From JALNZF01 sp049793155 (GTDB lineage: Bacteria; Nitrospirota; UBA9217), in the NCBI GenBank assembly GCA_049793155.1, contig JBARBN010000228.1, forward strand, positions 1 through 64,000: a DNA stretch of 64,000 nucleotides, read 5' to 3'. The first letter of the stretch is position 1. The number at the start of each line of letters is the position of its first letter. The position numbers and the translations under genes are program-made. This document shows positions 37,601-44,342 of the stretch, piece after piece. The notes under the pieces are model-generated. The model searched no databases, was not told the origin of the DNA, and was given only the letters and a program-made list of their open reading frames with translations.

Positions 37601-39014
37601 CGACGAGCCGCTCATACGCAGTCTTGTCCCGGGTCAGCAATGCCTGCGAAATATCTCCGATCGATGACCCCGAGGTCACGGAGGTTGTTATTTTTTCACC
37701 CTGCAAAACACCGTTCTTCTGATCGTAATAATCCCGAAGCTCGACGCTGGTCAATTTGGCATCGGCAACCACCGCAACGGGGAGGTCCTTCATGACACCG
37801 CTTACGTCGATGCTGCTGCCCGATTCCATGTAGACCCGGTCGGTCGCCCTCAAGGTTACGTTCCCCGCCGGCGCAACAATGTTTCCCCTCAGCTCGATCT
37901 CATTCGCGCTGTTGGTCCCTCCCCTCATGTCATTGTTGTTGTTCTTGCTCAAACCTCCTATGAACACGACCGGCTGAATGTCGAAGGTATCGCTGATGGT
38001 GCGCGGCAGGCCGGTCACCGGGTCCAATGAAACATCGACCGGCAGCAGAATCATGCTGTTAACGCCTGTGGTGATCTTTTTCGCTGCCCTCAATTCCACC
38101 TGACCGTTCTTATTCTGGAATGCCGTCACGGCACGGATGACCCCCCACTGATCAATGTTGTTGCCGTGCATGCCGGCCACGCCGCCATCGGCGTATAATT
38201 TCCCGCCCTCCCGGTTCACGGCACGGCCGAAATCAGGATCGGTACTCATGGGCGCGTTCAGGAAGTCATCATTGATCACGACATAATAGCCGGATCTCGC
38301 CGTGTCGCTCTCTTGCGGGGTCAGCAGCTGCACGTCCGTCCCGGCAACCAGACCGATCTGGCCTGCGGGCGCATTGATGGTGCCGCCATTTTCCACACGG
38401 GGGGCCATAAGGAATACAGTGCCGCCATTTGCAGTGATCTCTCCAAAATTCGAGACCGTAGCCTGCAGATCAAAACCCGCTCCTGATTGCTGGTAGTCCT
38501 CCGCCTTGAATTTCAATGCATTGTTTATGAAATCGCCATCATGGATATTCAAGGCCGAGGCCACCAGGCTATTGACGTTCACTATCGAGCCCTGCCCGAA
38601 GAGGATGCCGTTCTGATTAATGAGGTAGATCTTTCCGTCCGCCGTGAGCTTTCCAAAGATCAGGCTGGGGTCCCTGCTCCAGATCCGGTTCAGGGCGGAC
38701 CAGTTTGCATTTCCCTGCTGATCGAACTTTGTCCAGGCATCAGCGCCGATATCGAAAGATGACCAATCGATGATGACGTTCGGCTGGGTCTGATGGACGA
38801 CGAGCTGGTTCTGCGAAGTATTATTATCAACAGTGACGCCAGGTATGGTTGCTGTCGGTTGTTGCAGCACAGGCAATTGTGTCCGGGGAGGAGGCGCTAC
38901 CGTTGATCCGTAAAAGCCGGGAATATTGACCTGACCGGCCAGGGCGTAATGGGGGAACAGGACCAGCACGCAACCGAGCAGTCGCATCATGACATGAAAA
39001 AAGCTGATTTTCAT
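28641..39014 (-). CDS. Giant filamentous haemagglutinin-family TpsA exoprotein
   Basis: About 3,457 residues, the largest gene here. I place the start at 39014 (MKISFFHVMMRLLGCVLVLF) because AGGAGGGGAG lies directly upstream. After a signal peptide (ALAGQ) comes the TPS secretion domain, with the landmark NQNGILFG near residue 135 and SLVASALNI. The rest is beta-helical filament (repeated GG-x-V-x-L, GSI-x-x-x-AG and x-L-x-A-x-x-I rungs), rich in N, S, T and G. The end (VKVVDFVEDDNDKSKEE) is acidic, with no exosortase signal. It is likely a surface or released adhesin exported by the TpsB encoded just upstream. Confidence 0.93.
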   Translation of the reverse strand: MKISFFHVMMRLLGCVLVLFPHYALAGQVNIPGFYGSTVAPPPRTQLPVLQQPTATIPGVTVDNNTSQNQLVVHQTQPNVIIDWSSFDIGADAWTKFDQQGNANWSALNRIWSRDPSLIFGKLTADGKIYLINQNGILFGQGSIVNVNSLVASALNIHDGDFINNALKFKAEDYQQSGAGFDLQATVSNFGEITANGGTVFLMAPRVENGGTINAPAGQIGLVAGTDVQLLTPQESDTARSGYYVVINDDFLNAPMSTDPDFGRAVNREGGKLYADGGVAGMHGNNIDQWGVIRAVTAFQNKNGQVELRAAKKITTGVNSMILLPVDVSLDPVTGLPRTISDTFDIQPVVFIGGLSKNNNNDMRGGTNSANEIELRGNIVAPAGNVTLRATDRVYMESGSSIDVSGVMKDLPVAVVADAKLTSVELRDYYDQKNGVLQGEKITTSVTSGSSIGDISQALLTRDKTAYERLVGGDIRKYLWHDSTNQLPDHWVYQPQTGNIDMNVTNGDIIIKQGAALNLAGGLINYQSGLVDSTKLLSGTQIYDIGNAPANIQYNKLLGNYEKTYDGFGIRESYSGIYYGGASSLKTYVKGYAQGGDAGTLSLTASSVVLDGQLNGSVTRGTYQNAWTTRTAYGTDADYEEALMLSKAQGIETPRAGTLKIGNSGSTTLNNPTSISVLSQIDPQQLSIDNKLTIGSDPLTGPTLISATTLNNAKLGTVNLTADLTIDTAADAGLVLQPGGSFAATARRIDHEGSITVHGGEINLYAAQNNTSQLNANGTSNGASYEPLDERIIAGKKSVLDVSGERIDNSQAGTTGNAFAGSGRTNGGSVSLKDETDQGAGVFVQTGALMDVSGGYSIDQKGKVTGGNAGSLSIQGTNIELDGDLRGYALADPNGKLQGGAITLASTNITVAPASSIPQTYDWSSFDAASSDPQKSSVSAEMKDKFTLAENRFDDTGFTRITLNSQNDLIIDKNTTITPSLARMNNPIIGQTGKALIEGQDASGSMVPGRPDLMRLDDAMSYMAGPSSFTANAAKLFDGTLTSGNSNFAGNLKDVDRSSVNLMVSDGAVIQTSPGGSISLSGPNVTVQGMLDAPAGNISLSATKGDLLLGNGAKITAAGYNRPDPSSTPNGFDVNYQSMTGGNVSLTAFGSLEIDRSAIVDVSGSDVVQNTVLSNGKITTYKTASNPGSVSLSYGSDLNPLGSVYANHAQLEGLGGGSLAIAKTDATSGMDVTKLALHTTGFDDLTFRSAYSLIFSSNINNALIGRKLTLDAPEITGSGNNVALSAPWIVLTNTSKVSPPALTNSTSPTAGSFTLSGGWTDSSGVKHGGFIDVIGDVQIDGFRDVTLRTDRDIRLSQVLYDNNFTSGKDGNPGTVKNGILATTGNLVLDADRIYPGNYYSYTTHGSQFYPDLYSDYTVHSNGKVTLQHTIQNADITADVPIYSAGGSLTVEGLAGIDVEKGVTLAAPMGTITLNAPGKRIYLADGSVLTTAGSAEVMYGLIDPNNLWLLEDKSNPGINAGTTSRITQDSLPQKGITLNADEVVARGGSVIDVSGGGSIFGYKFQPGVEGSVDPLTKTGRYVVFKADSFPMPGTAVYLQGGGGLSAGMYTLLPLDAKNPQNARYAFLPGASIIEAQSGPSLPEQGALSKDGYPLVVGYSAVADTPIQGTRPQVFTVRTAAEVLHAEGSYVKPEPILSGDAGIIKISGNTMILDGKLKAAAGQGFQGGKISLSAANIIVQTASTSPLGNYFNFDTSFDDLLHPELQKLKGGLTMSADGLTGFREVDLGDAGSTNSITITSTAEAPTVLNASIISLAAKNQITIGKSSSLQAVTDQNTNSGEGVITLTTPGTLDIGSNAILHATHAVSLDANNVATMKGSLQSDNGALTLKSSAIFLDDGTRTDTGLHVTQNMWTNNFTGFQDITLVSNSGNNAGIQFRENFNLSAGNSLTLDASRIANVSQSPIAVTLEAPTINFKNSGTASTLPPDASMGASIFTAATSANAGGIGTINIGDGDVLFANFNRINLNSRNDLTLNGKGSLSAGNADLSISAARVVAVSTAGTNKHKDGTATTSLTPADFAVYAGANYHNDQNDPNPTNKITIAGNGNAAGPSSTQGGTLEFWGASIDQGGVIQADGGSIKLSAMGSGPADGVMLRSGSKILAQGTVDAPGGQVLLKSVNGGIVLDSSSLIDVSAGSQGDAGLISLQSPIGGVLINGSLMAAAHGGAGGSFILDTSQLADIDMTRLIGTLSAGGFTESVDMRARKGNIDIASTDKLTAHLVKLTEDDPSKDANGVLLTDSNGNPLYGNINVAGRIEVSQGGSVELYAMNDLNIQSGGSIRAVSSTSGSLDANVLLSSSAASININGKIDVSGSDGTAPTGVVYLRAQCNLANNDLNATIASGAIAGASAVYAEAVRSYDISSSTPDLALPTGISDATTFYTNYMNNTNRFGTGINNFHLLPGIELVSNGNIDLNAAWDATTSRFGGEPGVLTIRAAGDLNINNNLADSPSGYNITSAPSGQNSWGFDLVAGADLSSADHMAVNNSGAGNLSFANNVIVYTETAPIRIASGKDTIIGVADQPPGYMLPSYMMNYSLASFTGSIRGNVGRDLIVAGAIQTATGDIDINIGRDLNLLVGNDTNNAGAGAIRTTGRLSAAAAAANWGDNPFDPMVIALPGSIQSDIYQTYYWRYDKGGNINLSVGRQAGKLNSSGQWVVADKTDAWDYFSPIEVSFPLAGNGGSATLAYYGVFSADYVNGTAGLATMGGGKLAVRTGGDFLAQAGTFGTGDLTIYSGGDIKGRFLNHGSAGEPGRAEIHAMGNFGAFDKQAQIELFNSRMNVTAQGEMQIGAVLNPTLASDKIDESRNYFVQCTYMPETSIKLKAGTDVTIAGNSPYYANDPTGYAKNYERVLPATVNVDAGGDIMLRNDFTLASFSKGDLSLDAGADVIGQVLDTAHGTYRSATILMSDISTQNWYGLFYIGNPDSPEKSGQWISKRTSNLHGLYDPTDNTWSFSEPLHAGDDQAITVHADEDIKGLNMKFSKKAEVTAGRDIVDITYEGQNITSNDVAMIRAGRDISIQYVKASSQNSAQGGLIQGGPGVFLVQAAGSIDLGSLSDGIQEIGNGNNPALGAEKSSLVVLSGYGFDKPASDIQAFFNSIRTAGDTYAGLMADGKLDEASQLLQTTRTKTIAPLLDAPTGAGDINMTSSQISTSNAASDIFVIANGNLNLGKTALPSASVVNTTTGITTANGGAINIFAVKDINVQESRVMTFFSRQDMVDPTKLYGDITVWSDQGNINAGRGSRTAVNASPPKRKQVPGLTGVYETVFTPPAVGSGMRALTYGDNPPVPGNVHLFAPTGVIDAGEAGIAGGQITLAALKVNNASNITFSAGSIGVPQSSEGTASLGTLAGTGITQNTQMNTDASGIGVSRAQASQMVEDIIAKWLDVKVVDFVEDDNDKSKEE

Positions 39015-39034
39015 TGCTCCCCTCCTGTACCTCA

Positions 39035-40636
39035 TCAGAACACCGCCTTCAGTTTAAAATACAGCCTCAGATCATTGCTCTTTGTCCGGTCCGTGGCGTC
39101 CAGGGCCTTGGCCCCGTCCAGCTCGTATTCCAGGTTCTTCGCCATCGAGCCCCGCAAGCCCACCCCGGCTCCTTCGAGCTTGACGCTGCCCGCCTGGCCA
39201 GGAAGGGGTTCTTGAGTAGTCAGCGCGGCAATGTCGTAGAAGAGAAAGGGGATCATCTGCAGCCACTTCCCGGTCCTGGTTTGTTCGAAAGGATTGGGGA
39301 AAGACACTTCCACCGTGCCATGCACGGCCTCATCGCCTGAAGCCTCGCTCTCCTTGTATCCCCGCACGCTTTCCATGCCACCCGCGACAAACTGCTCATT
39401 GTTGATAAGCGGCTGATCGGATGACTGCCCGTCCACCTTCACGAGCAGGTTCATCCCTCGGGGCAGCTTCTGGTTGCGCTGGATGGACGCTGTTTCGTAA
39501 ACGTAGTCCGCCCTCCCCTTGAAGCGTTTGAGCTCGAACTGTCTCTCATGGGAACCCATGCCGCGGAAGGACATGTTCACTCCCGCGTTGAACTGTGTCA
39601 TCCCTCCCCACTCATCCGGCAGGGACGCGTTGTAGGAAAAAGAAAGCGGCGTATAAGAGATCGGCGTATGGGTCGTCTCACCGCCTGCCGTGGTGAAACC
39701 GATGGCTTGATCGAATTGCTTGTAATCAATGCCCAGGGTCAGGTTATGTGAATATAGCTGGTACGGTGTCAGTGCTGTTACATATCGAGTGCCGAATATC
39801 TTTCCCTTTCCGATCACCTTGAAGTCTTCGCCAAATGCCGTAGTACTGTCCGACCAGATACCATACAGCGCCAGCTGATCGTCCTTCTGCCATGGCGCGG
39901 GCAGGACGTAGGATGCGCCCAGGACCTCAACCTCCTTCGTCTTTCGGGGAGCGGTCTGGTACTGAAAGGATAGGGAGTGCTCCGCTTGCCAGAGATTATC
40001 GTAACGGGCCATCCCGTTCAATCGCAATGCACTCGTGTCGTAGCTGGCCCTGTTGTTCAATTCCAGATACCCGTGAAAAGGAAGCCGGTCTTCCACCTTC
40101 AACTCAACATCGATGGTCCCTACTACCTTGCCCGGCGTCATTACGGGTTCGACCTTGATGTCCTGGCTTCTGTTCAAGCGGCCGATCTCCTTCTGGACCT
40201 GCGGCAGATACAGGATCGAACCCGGGGTGAATGACGGCAGGTCCTTCATCACTTTTTCCATCGTGAAATACCGGTTGCCCGTGACCTTTACCCGGCCTAT
40301 CCGGCTCTCGATGACCTGCAGCCGGACAACGCCCTCCTGCAGGGTTTGCTCGGGGATGTTCACCATAACAGCCGGATAACCGGCTTCGTGATAAAGTTTT
40401 TCGAGGACATCGCGGGCCTTTTCCACATCAACCGCTGTTTTTCCGGCGCCGGTCAACAACAAGACCGCTGCCTGCAGTTTATCTTCCGGCATGAGGGTAT
40501 TTCCTGTGATCTCAAAGGTCTTGATCTCGAATCCTGATGTCCCGCCCTCCTCGGCGAGGCACACCCTGATCAGTGTTCCCTGCAGGGTCATGATCACGAC
40601 CAGGAGACAGATGAGGCGCCTGCTGATATTCTCCAC
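39035..40636 (-). CDS. TpsB two-partner secretion outer-membrane transporter (ShlB/FhaC family)
   Basis: A 533-residue outer-membrane protein. A signal peptide (CLAEE) is followed by POTRA-type modules: FEIKTFEITGNTLMPEDKL, then RIGRVKVTGNRYFTMEKVMK. The C-terminal half is a 16-strand-type barrel (GYLELNNRASYDTSALRLNG, GGMESVRGYKESEASGDEA, the last being the VRGY motif of the family) ending in ...LYFKLKAVF with terminal Phe. It should export the TpsA encoded next. Its stop codon lies 20 bases before the TpsA start. It follows a tiny lipoprotein gene. Confidence 0.93.
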   Translation of the reverse strand: MENISRRLICLLVVIMTLQGTLIRVCLAEEGGTSGFEIKTFEITGNTLMPEDKLQAAVLLLTGAGKTAVDVEKARDVLEKLYHEAGYPAVMVNIPEQTLQEGVVRLQVIESRIGRVKVTGNRYFTMEKVMKDLPSFTPGSILYLPQVQKEIGRLNRSQDIKVEPVMTPGKVVGTIDVELKVEDRLPFHGYLELNNRASYDTSALRLNGMARYDNLWQAEHSLSFQYQTAPRKTKEVEVLGASYVLPAPWQKDDQLALYGIWSDSTTAFGEDFKVIGKGKIFGTRYVTALTPYQLYSHNLTLGIDYKQFDQAIGFTTAGGETTHTPISYTPLSFSYNASLPDEWGGMTQFNAGVNMSFRGMGSHERQFELKRFKGRADYVYETASIQRNQKLPRGMNLLVKVDGQSSDQPLINNEQFVAGGMESVRGYKESEASGDEAVHGTVEVSFPNPFEQTRTGKWLQMIPFLFYDIAALTTQEPLPGQAGSVKLEGAGVGLRGSMAKNLEYELDGAKALDATDRTKSNDLRLYFKLKAVF

Positions 40637-40642
40637 CTGTCG

Positions 40643-40777
40643 CTACGCTCCAGTTCCGCTTTTGATCGTCCCCGCTTCCGCAACCTTGTCGATTGACGTA
40701 TCGCAGGCCGGGAGCAGGAACACGACGGGTACGGCGGTATGCAGCCACGCACTGATCCGTTTTCTATATTGCATCAT
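40643..40777 (-). CDS. Tiny putative lipoprotein (44 residues)
   Basis: A short frame overlapping the end of the DUF2292 gene by ATGA and ending six bases before tpsB. AAGGA lies upstream at usable distance. The product MMQYRKRISAWLHTAVPVVF continues to a lipobox LLPAC at about residue 25, leaving only ~20 mature residues (CDTSIDKVAEAGTIKSG). Small 'entericidin-like' lipoproteins look similar. Position and coupling support a real gene, but the length makes this uncertain. Confidence 0.5.
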   Translation of the reverse strand: MMQYRKRISAWLHTAVPVVFLLPACDTSIDKVAEAGTIKSGTGA

Positions 40778-40968
40778 GATGAAATTCCTTCTGCCCGCCT
40801 TTTTTCGTTTCTTGTCTCTCCCGACATAATGATCGCGGCATCGTTGATTTCTTCGTACTTTTCCACCCTCCCCAGGCTGCCCTGGCTGAAGTTGATCTTG
40901 ACATATCCGCTGAATTCCCCTTCCACAAGCATCCTGATCACTTCGCTGAGACTTTTCATCCTGTCCAT
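40774..40968 (-). CDS. DUF2292/YezD-like small protein, copy 1
   Basis: A 64-residue protein with the DUF2292 pattern: an N-terminal helix (SLSEVIRMLVEGEF) followed by strands GYVKINFSQGSLGRVEKYEE. A second copy, much shorter at its C terminus, lies at 46982-47116; the two share SEVI/MEVI, F-S/T-GY, INF and the VEKYEE/IEKFEE end. The family has no firm function. Both copies lie at the front of units driven by PhoB-box promoters; this one follows the NusG paralog directly. Confidence 0.75.
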   Translation of the reverse strand: MDRMKSLSEVIRMLVEGEFSGYVKINFSQGSLGRVEKYEEINDAAIIMSGETRNEKRRAEGISS

Positions 40969-41006
40969 GGCCGCCCTCGTGATTCGCTGGTATTAAAATA
41001 CCGGCA

Positions 41007-41510
41007 TTATGCCGCTTCAACATCGTCAGCGTAAATTTTTACGCCGACGCTTCTTCCCAGAAGCTCTATGCTGACGAGCAGAATGTGATGATCTTCTTTG
41101 CTCGCCAGTATCCCCTCTGCGCCCCTGAATACCCCGTTTTTTACCCGCACCCGGGCGCCCTGTTTCAGATGCGGATAGACATCAATGTTTTCCCGGGCAT
41201 CAAGGAGTATCTTCAGCGCGCGTATCTCTTCGGAAGCCACTGGTGTCGGATGTCCGGGCTCAAGGGATATGAACGTCACGGCGCCCCGGGTTTTCAAAAC
41301 TCTTAGAAATTCCTCCGGACCCGGCAACAGGGAAACAAAGAGATAGCCGGGGAACAGGGGAACGTCCACACGTTTTTTTCTGTCTTTCCATTGATTCAAT
41401 TTTGTTACTGAAGGCAGAAAGGTTTCGATGCCCTTGCCTTGCAGTTCGCCCGAGACCACGAATTCATGTCGTGACTTCACGTGTACCGCATACCAGTTGG
41501 CGCTCATCAT
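41007..41510 (-). CDS. Specialised NusG paralog (RfaH/LoaP/UpxY-like antiterminator)
   Basis: About 167 residues from the ATG at 41510. The frame is open to 41669, but that point coincides with the promoter, so the longer form is unlikely. The NGN domain begins ANWYAVHVKSRHEFVVSGEL and contains RVDVPLFPGYLFVSL; the KOW domain ends the protein (GARVRVKNGVFRGAEGILAS). Specialised NusG paralogs load onto RNA polymerase at a leader signal and let it read long operons. This gene heads a ~19-kb unit that includes the 10-kb tpsA, so an antitermination role is likely. A leader element and PhoB boxes lie upstream. Confidence 0.88.
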   Translation of the reverse strand: MMSANWYAVHVKSRHEFVVSGELQGKGIETFLPSVTKLNQWKDRKKRVDVPLFPGYLFVSLLPGPEEFLRVLKTRGAVTFISLEPGHPTPVASEEIRALKILLDARENIDVYPHLKQGARVRVKNGVFRGAEGILASKEDHHILLVSIELLGRSVGVKIYADDVEAA

Positions 41511-41587
41511 GGTCTTGCACCTAGGGAATGATTTGAGATTTGTACAGACAAAGGGTGATACCGGAACGGACCATGAGGACTCGTTAT

Positions 41588-41637
41588 GGGCTTTCCGGTC
41601 GTTGATGCTTTTTGAGCACCAACTCAGCAAAGTACCC
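41588..41637 (-). promoter_or_regulatory. Leader RNA element, copy F (nusG-paralog/TPS operon)
   Basis: The minus strand reads GGGTACTTTGCTGA, an 8-bp stem GTTGGTGC/GCATCAAC closing a short A-rich loop, and then GACCGGAAAGCCC. GGG and CTTT can pair with AAAG and CCC, leaving a two-base bulge, as in copies B and C. It starts about 20 bases after the predicted transcript start. No poly-T hairpin follows. The site could act on the nascent transcript, perhaps through the NusG paralog it precedes (inference). Confidence 0.65.
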
Positions 41638-41664
41638 GCATACTCTTGCGGTGTGCGAAGCGAT

Positions 41665-41720
41665 ACCATACTATAGTCTTGTTAAAACTTGATGACTGTA
41701 TTGTTACAATTTGATAAAGA
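41665..41720 (-). promoter_or_regulatory. PhoB-box promoter for the nusG-paralog/TPS operon
   Basis: Four 7-bp repeats at 11-bp steps occupy 41681-41720 on the minus strand; the last two are CAGTCAT and TTTTAAC. The -10-like TATGGT follows after 10 bases (a TATAGT also overlaps). The predicted transcript start, near 41658, gives a leader of ~150 bases before the NusG paralog. Confidence 0.75.
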
Positions 41721-41846
41721 ATTTAATAACCGCTAGTGCAAAAAGATTGTTCGCAAAGAACGCAATAAAAAGATCAAATATTTATTTTTGGCATTACGTG
41801 CTCTGTGTTCCATGCGAGCTCTACGGCTGATGTTTCTTCCCCGATT

Positions 41847-42734
41847 CTAATCTGCCTTCAGTAAGGGCTTTGCATCAATGACCTTTCCCACGGTCACATC
41901 GCAAAGCAGCGTCTCACCGCCGAAGGAATTCCCGAAGTCGACGGTTATGCCCTTGTCGTCTACGTCGGTGATGTGTCCTACCATTTCGCCAGCCCGGACG
42001 AGCGCTCCTTTGCGGGCCTCAATGTCCACTTTGTAATCCTGGCCATCATCTCTGATGCGTCCGGGGCCGAAAGGCGTCTCGATGACGGCGCCTGGCGTCG
42101 CGGAAAACCGGATCGTCACTTCCTGGTCTGAAATGGACTCGACCCTGCCGGGGAAATCGGGATCATAGGAATATGCTTGTCCCACTTCCGGAGATTGCTT
42201 GGCCCTGTACTCATAATCTCCCCTCGGCATTTTCATTTCCTTGGGCCGGGTGCGGACCCGGGTCAGGTGCGCGATATATTTTGGTGCTTCCTGATCCGGT
42301 ACATCTTCCGCCTTGATCTCCGCCGTGCGACTATCGCCTTCCTTCATGCTGACAATGGCAAACGCGAGCTGATGCGAAATTTCCTCTTCCATTGACCGTT
42401 GCACGTAAGGCGTCGACTGCACTTGCACGGCATCCGCGGCGCTGACCGCCTCAATTGAAAGGGGAACAGCCTCATCCTTCTGCAAATAGGCGTTCGACTT
42501 TCGTTGGATCTCGGCAACGATGTCCGTTGCAGCCACAACCTCGCCCGACCGGAGTCGACACAAATAATGGACGGATGCCGTATCGCCGGGCTTTATCTCC
42601 TTCGCCTGCGCACGGTCAGTTGTGGGTTCAGGCTGCAAGGTCTGATGCGTTCCCGGGGTAGCACACCCCGTGATTGCCAGCAGGCAAACGGACACCTGAA
42701 TAATTGTCTGAATTTCTTTCCCGTTAAACTTCAT
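41847..42734 (-). CDS. FKBP/SlyD-like peptidyl-prolyl isomerase lipoprotein
   Basis: A 295-residue lipoprotein (lipobox AITGC at residue ~24). The first half carries an FKBP-like start (IKPGDTASVHYLCRLRSGEVVAA), then a linker region with conserved acidic motifs. The C-terminal ~110 residues repeat SlyD-type elements (PGAVIETPFGPGRI, KGALVRAGEMVGHITDVDDK, VDFGNSFGGETLLCDVTVGK, the last equivalent to the NHPLAGKTL region). It probably assists proline-limited folding of exported proteins at the periplasmic face. It has its own PhoB-box promoter at 42857-42912. Confidence 0.75.
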   Translation of the reverse strand: MKFNGKEIQTIIQVSVCLLAITGCATPGTHQTLQPEPTTDRAQAKEIKPGDTASVHYLCRLRSGEVVAATDIVAEIQRKSNAYLQKDEAVPLSIEAVSAADAVQVQSTPYVQRSMEEEISHQLAFAIVSMKEGDSRTAEIKAEDVPDQEAPKYIAHLTRVRTRPKEMKMPRGDYEYRAKQSPEVGQAYSYDPDFPGRVESISDQEVTIRFSATPGAVIETPFGPGRIRDDGQDYKVDIEARKGALVRAGEMVGHITDVDDKGITVDFGNSFGGETLLCDVTVGKVIDAKPLLKAD

Positions 42735-42760
42735 GGCTCACTTCCTTTTCATAAATAAAT

Positions 42761-42824
42761 TTTGCCACAAAAAGCACATTTAATATTCGCTTTCCCTTGT
42801 GTTCTTTGTGACTCTGTGGCTAAG
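42761..42824. repeat. MITE/REPIN-like short inverted element, copy 1
   Basis: A 64-base intergenic segment bounded by TTTGCCACAAAAAGCACAT and TGTGACTCTGTGGCTAAG, which are imperfect inverted repeats. A related element with the same two ends, in the opposite orientation and 99 bases long, lies at 49370-49468. Shared termini with different interiors suggest a small non-autonomous mobile or palindromic repeat. It lies in the leader of the FKBP gene, so it would be transcribed from the PhoB promoter. Confidence 0.55.
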
Positions 42825-42856
42825 ACGATTTCAGGCTTATCCGGTTTAGGCAACGA

Positions 42857-42912
42857 ACTCTATCACAGCTCTGTTACACCAATATGACAGTTGAATTAAG
42901 ATTTGATGATAA
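42857..42912 (-). promoter_or_regulatory. PhoB-box promoter for the FKBP lipoprotein gene
   Basis: Four repeats at 11-bp spacing fill 42873-42912 on the minus strand. The last two, CTGTCAT and GTGTAAC, are the closest to the textbook PhoB half-site in this window. A -10-like TAGAGT follows after 10 bases. The array lies directly behind the terminator of the upstream PstS-like gene. Confidence 0.8.
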
Positions 42913-42916
42913 CGTA

Positions 42917-42949
42917 AATAAAAATGCGGGGCTCTGAACAGAGCCCCGC
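42917..42949 (-). terminator. Intrinsic terminator after the PstS-like gene
   Basis: A perfect 10-bp stem (GCGGGGCTCT/AGAGCCCCGC, four-base loop) is followed on the minus strand by ATTTTTATTT. It lies 50 bases past the stop codon and separates the unit from the next PhoB promoter. Confidence 0.9.
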
Positions 42950-42998
42950 GAAGGTTAAGACCAGCCCGTGATTTTTAACAGGCTGCAGAGTTCAAAGC

Positions 42999-44258
42999 TT
43001 AGTTGCAGTTTGCATTGTGATATTTCGTGTTTACTACGAAGCCGCCGAAATTGCTGTTTTTGATACGATGCATGTTGCACGAAGCTGACCAGTTGGGATT
43101 AACCGAAGTGATTGTGCTGGGCTGGCTTGCATACGTGCACAGGTCTTGCATGATGGGGGTCGCGGATACGGTGGTGTTCGCATACAGATTCTGGATCGTG
43201 GTGAATGGCCAGCTGTAGTCATCAACATTGGCCGTGATCGGTGAGATGCCGTCGAGTGTGAGGCGGACCGTATTGGGGAAGGTGGTGCCGAGAACCTGGT
43301 CCGCATCAGCATAACCGATGGCGCCGGCGCCGGTCCAGGTGCCGCTGCCGTTGACGCACCTCATCAGATCAGACGAACCGTCGTTAAAATAGAAATGCGC
43401 GCCGGAGCCGCCGGTGACAGCGTTCTGGATCATCCCTGAAGGCCGCATAAAGGAATCCATGGTTGCATGGGTGCCGGAACCCGCGTGGCGGTAGCAGACA
43501 TTAACAGGCATAGAGGACATGCTGACAGCCTGCAGGTCCGCCCAGTTCTGAATAACGCCCTGGAATATCATCCTCGCTTCTGCGGTGCTGATGTTGCTTA
43601 TCGTGGTGGTCCCATCCGCCAGTTTCACGGTGTTGTTCGCAAAGAACGCGAAGGGGACGGCAAGCGGACGGCAGTAAGCTGTCGTGTTTGAGGTGAGCAC
43701 AAAAGGATTCGTCTGAAAATTGCGGACCGTCTGGACCCCGCCTAAGGGGCCAAGCAAAAGGCCGCTGGATTTCTGCACAAAGTCTCCCACCTGGACATCG
43801 GATGCGCCGATGGTCACGGGCTGGCAGGTCAAAAGTGTGGTGCTTCCGGGGTTGTCCAGCATCGGACGATAGTTAGCCCCGTTTGAAACTTCGCACGTCG
43901 TGTCACGGGACGGGTTGGTCGTGTTGCCATCCGCGGCAAGAGGACCGTCATAGGAGGCCTTGGACGAAACGCGCCAATTGACGGTGTTTGATCCACAGGT
44001 GGCCTGCTGGATAAAGTGCTTGCCGTCAGATGATGAGGCGGAACCGCCCAGGGTGCATCCTGCAGCCGTCAGATAGTGCGGGATCTCGCTCTTGAAAAAA
44101 GTAAACTCAGCTGATGCTCCATAGACGTTCAAGTCACCGGTAGGCGCGACCGGCGTGCCGGTTCCGGTTGAATATGTTGTCGCTGCCGAAGCGGCGCCCG
44201 CGAACGCGATGAGGGCTGCACCGGCAATGACGGAGGTAAAGATATTCTTGAGTTTCAT
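42999..44258 (-). CDS. PstS-like periplasmic/secreted phosphate-binding protein
   Basis: A 419-residue exported protein (signal peptide ending ASAA). It has PstS-family elements: YGASAEFTFFKSEIPHYL near the N terminus of the mature protein, CYRHAGSGTHATMDSFMRPS in the middle (ligand loop) and GAGAIGYADADQV. Several cysteines suggest disulfides and an extracytoplasmic location. No pst permease genes are adjacent and there is no sorting tail, so it may act as a free phosphate scavenger rather than part of an ABC importer (inference). It follows the VPLPA-CTERM gene, probably on the same PhoB-driven transcript, and ends in a terminator. Confidence 0.75.
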   Translation of the reverse strand: MKLKNIFTSVIAGAALIAFAGAASAATTYSTGTGTPVAPTGDLNVYGASAEFTFFKSEIPHYLTAAGCTLGGSASSSDGKHFIQQATCGSNTVNWRVSSKASYDGPLAADGNTTNPSRDTTCEVSNGANYRPMLDNPGSTTLLTCQPVTIGASDVQVGDFVQKSSGLLLGPLGGVQTVRNFQTNPFVLTSNTTAYCRPLAVPFAFFANNTVKLADGTTTISNISTAEARMIFQGVIQNWADLQAVSMSSMPVNVCYRHAGSGTHATMDSFMRPSGMIQNAVTGGSGAHFYFNDGSSDLMRCVNGSGTWTGAGAIGYADADQVLGTTFPNTVRLTLDGISPITANVDDYSWPFTTIQNLYANTTVSATPIMQDLCTYASQPSTITSVNPNWSASCNMHRIKNSNFGGFVVNTKYHNANCN

Positions 44259-44342
44259 GTCATTTCTCCTTGGTTAGAGTGAAGGGTTCTTTACCGAACC
44301 CAATAAAGTTAACAATTAAAGTACATATCCTGTTTGTGACTA

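Noticed and set aside
28641..39014. CRISPR-like or tandem DNA repeats within tpsA
   Set aside because: The repetition is at the protein level (beta-helix rungs) and is divergent in DNA; no regular spacer-repeat pattern was seen anywhere in the window.
41511..41669. N-terminally extended form of the NusG paralog
   Set aside because: The extension overlaps the predicted -10 and leader copy F; the NGN domain starts at residue ~55 of the long form, and two ATG codons lie there.
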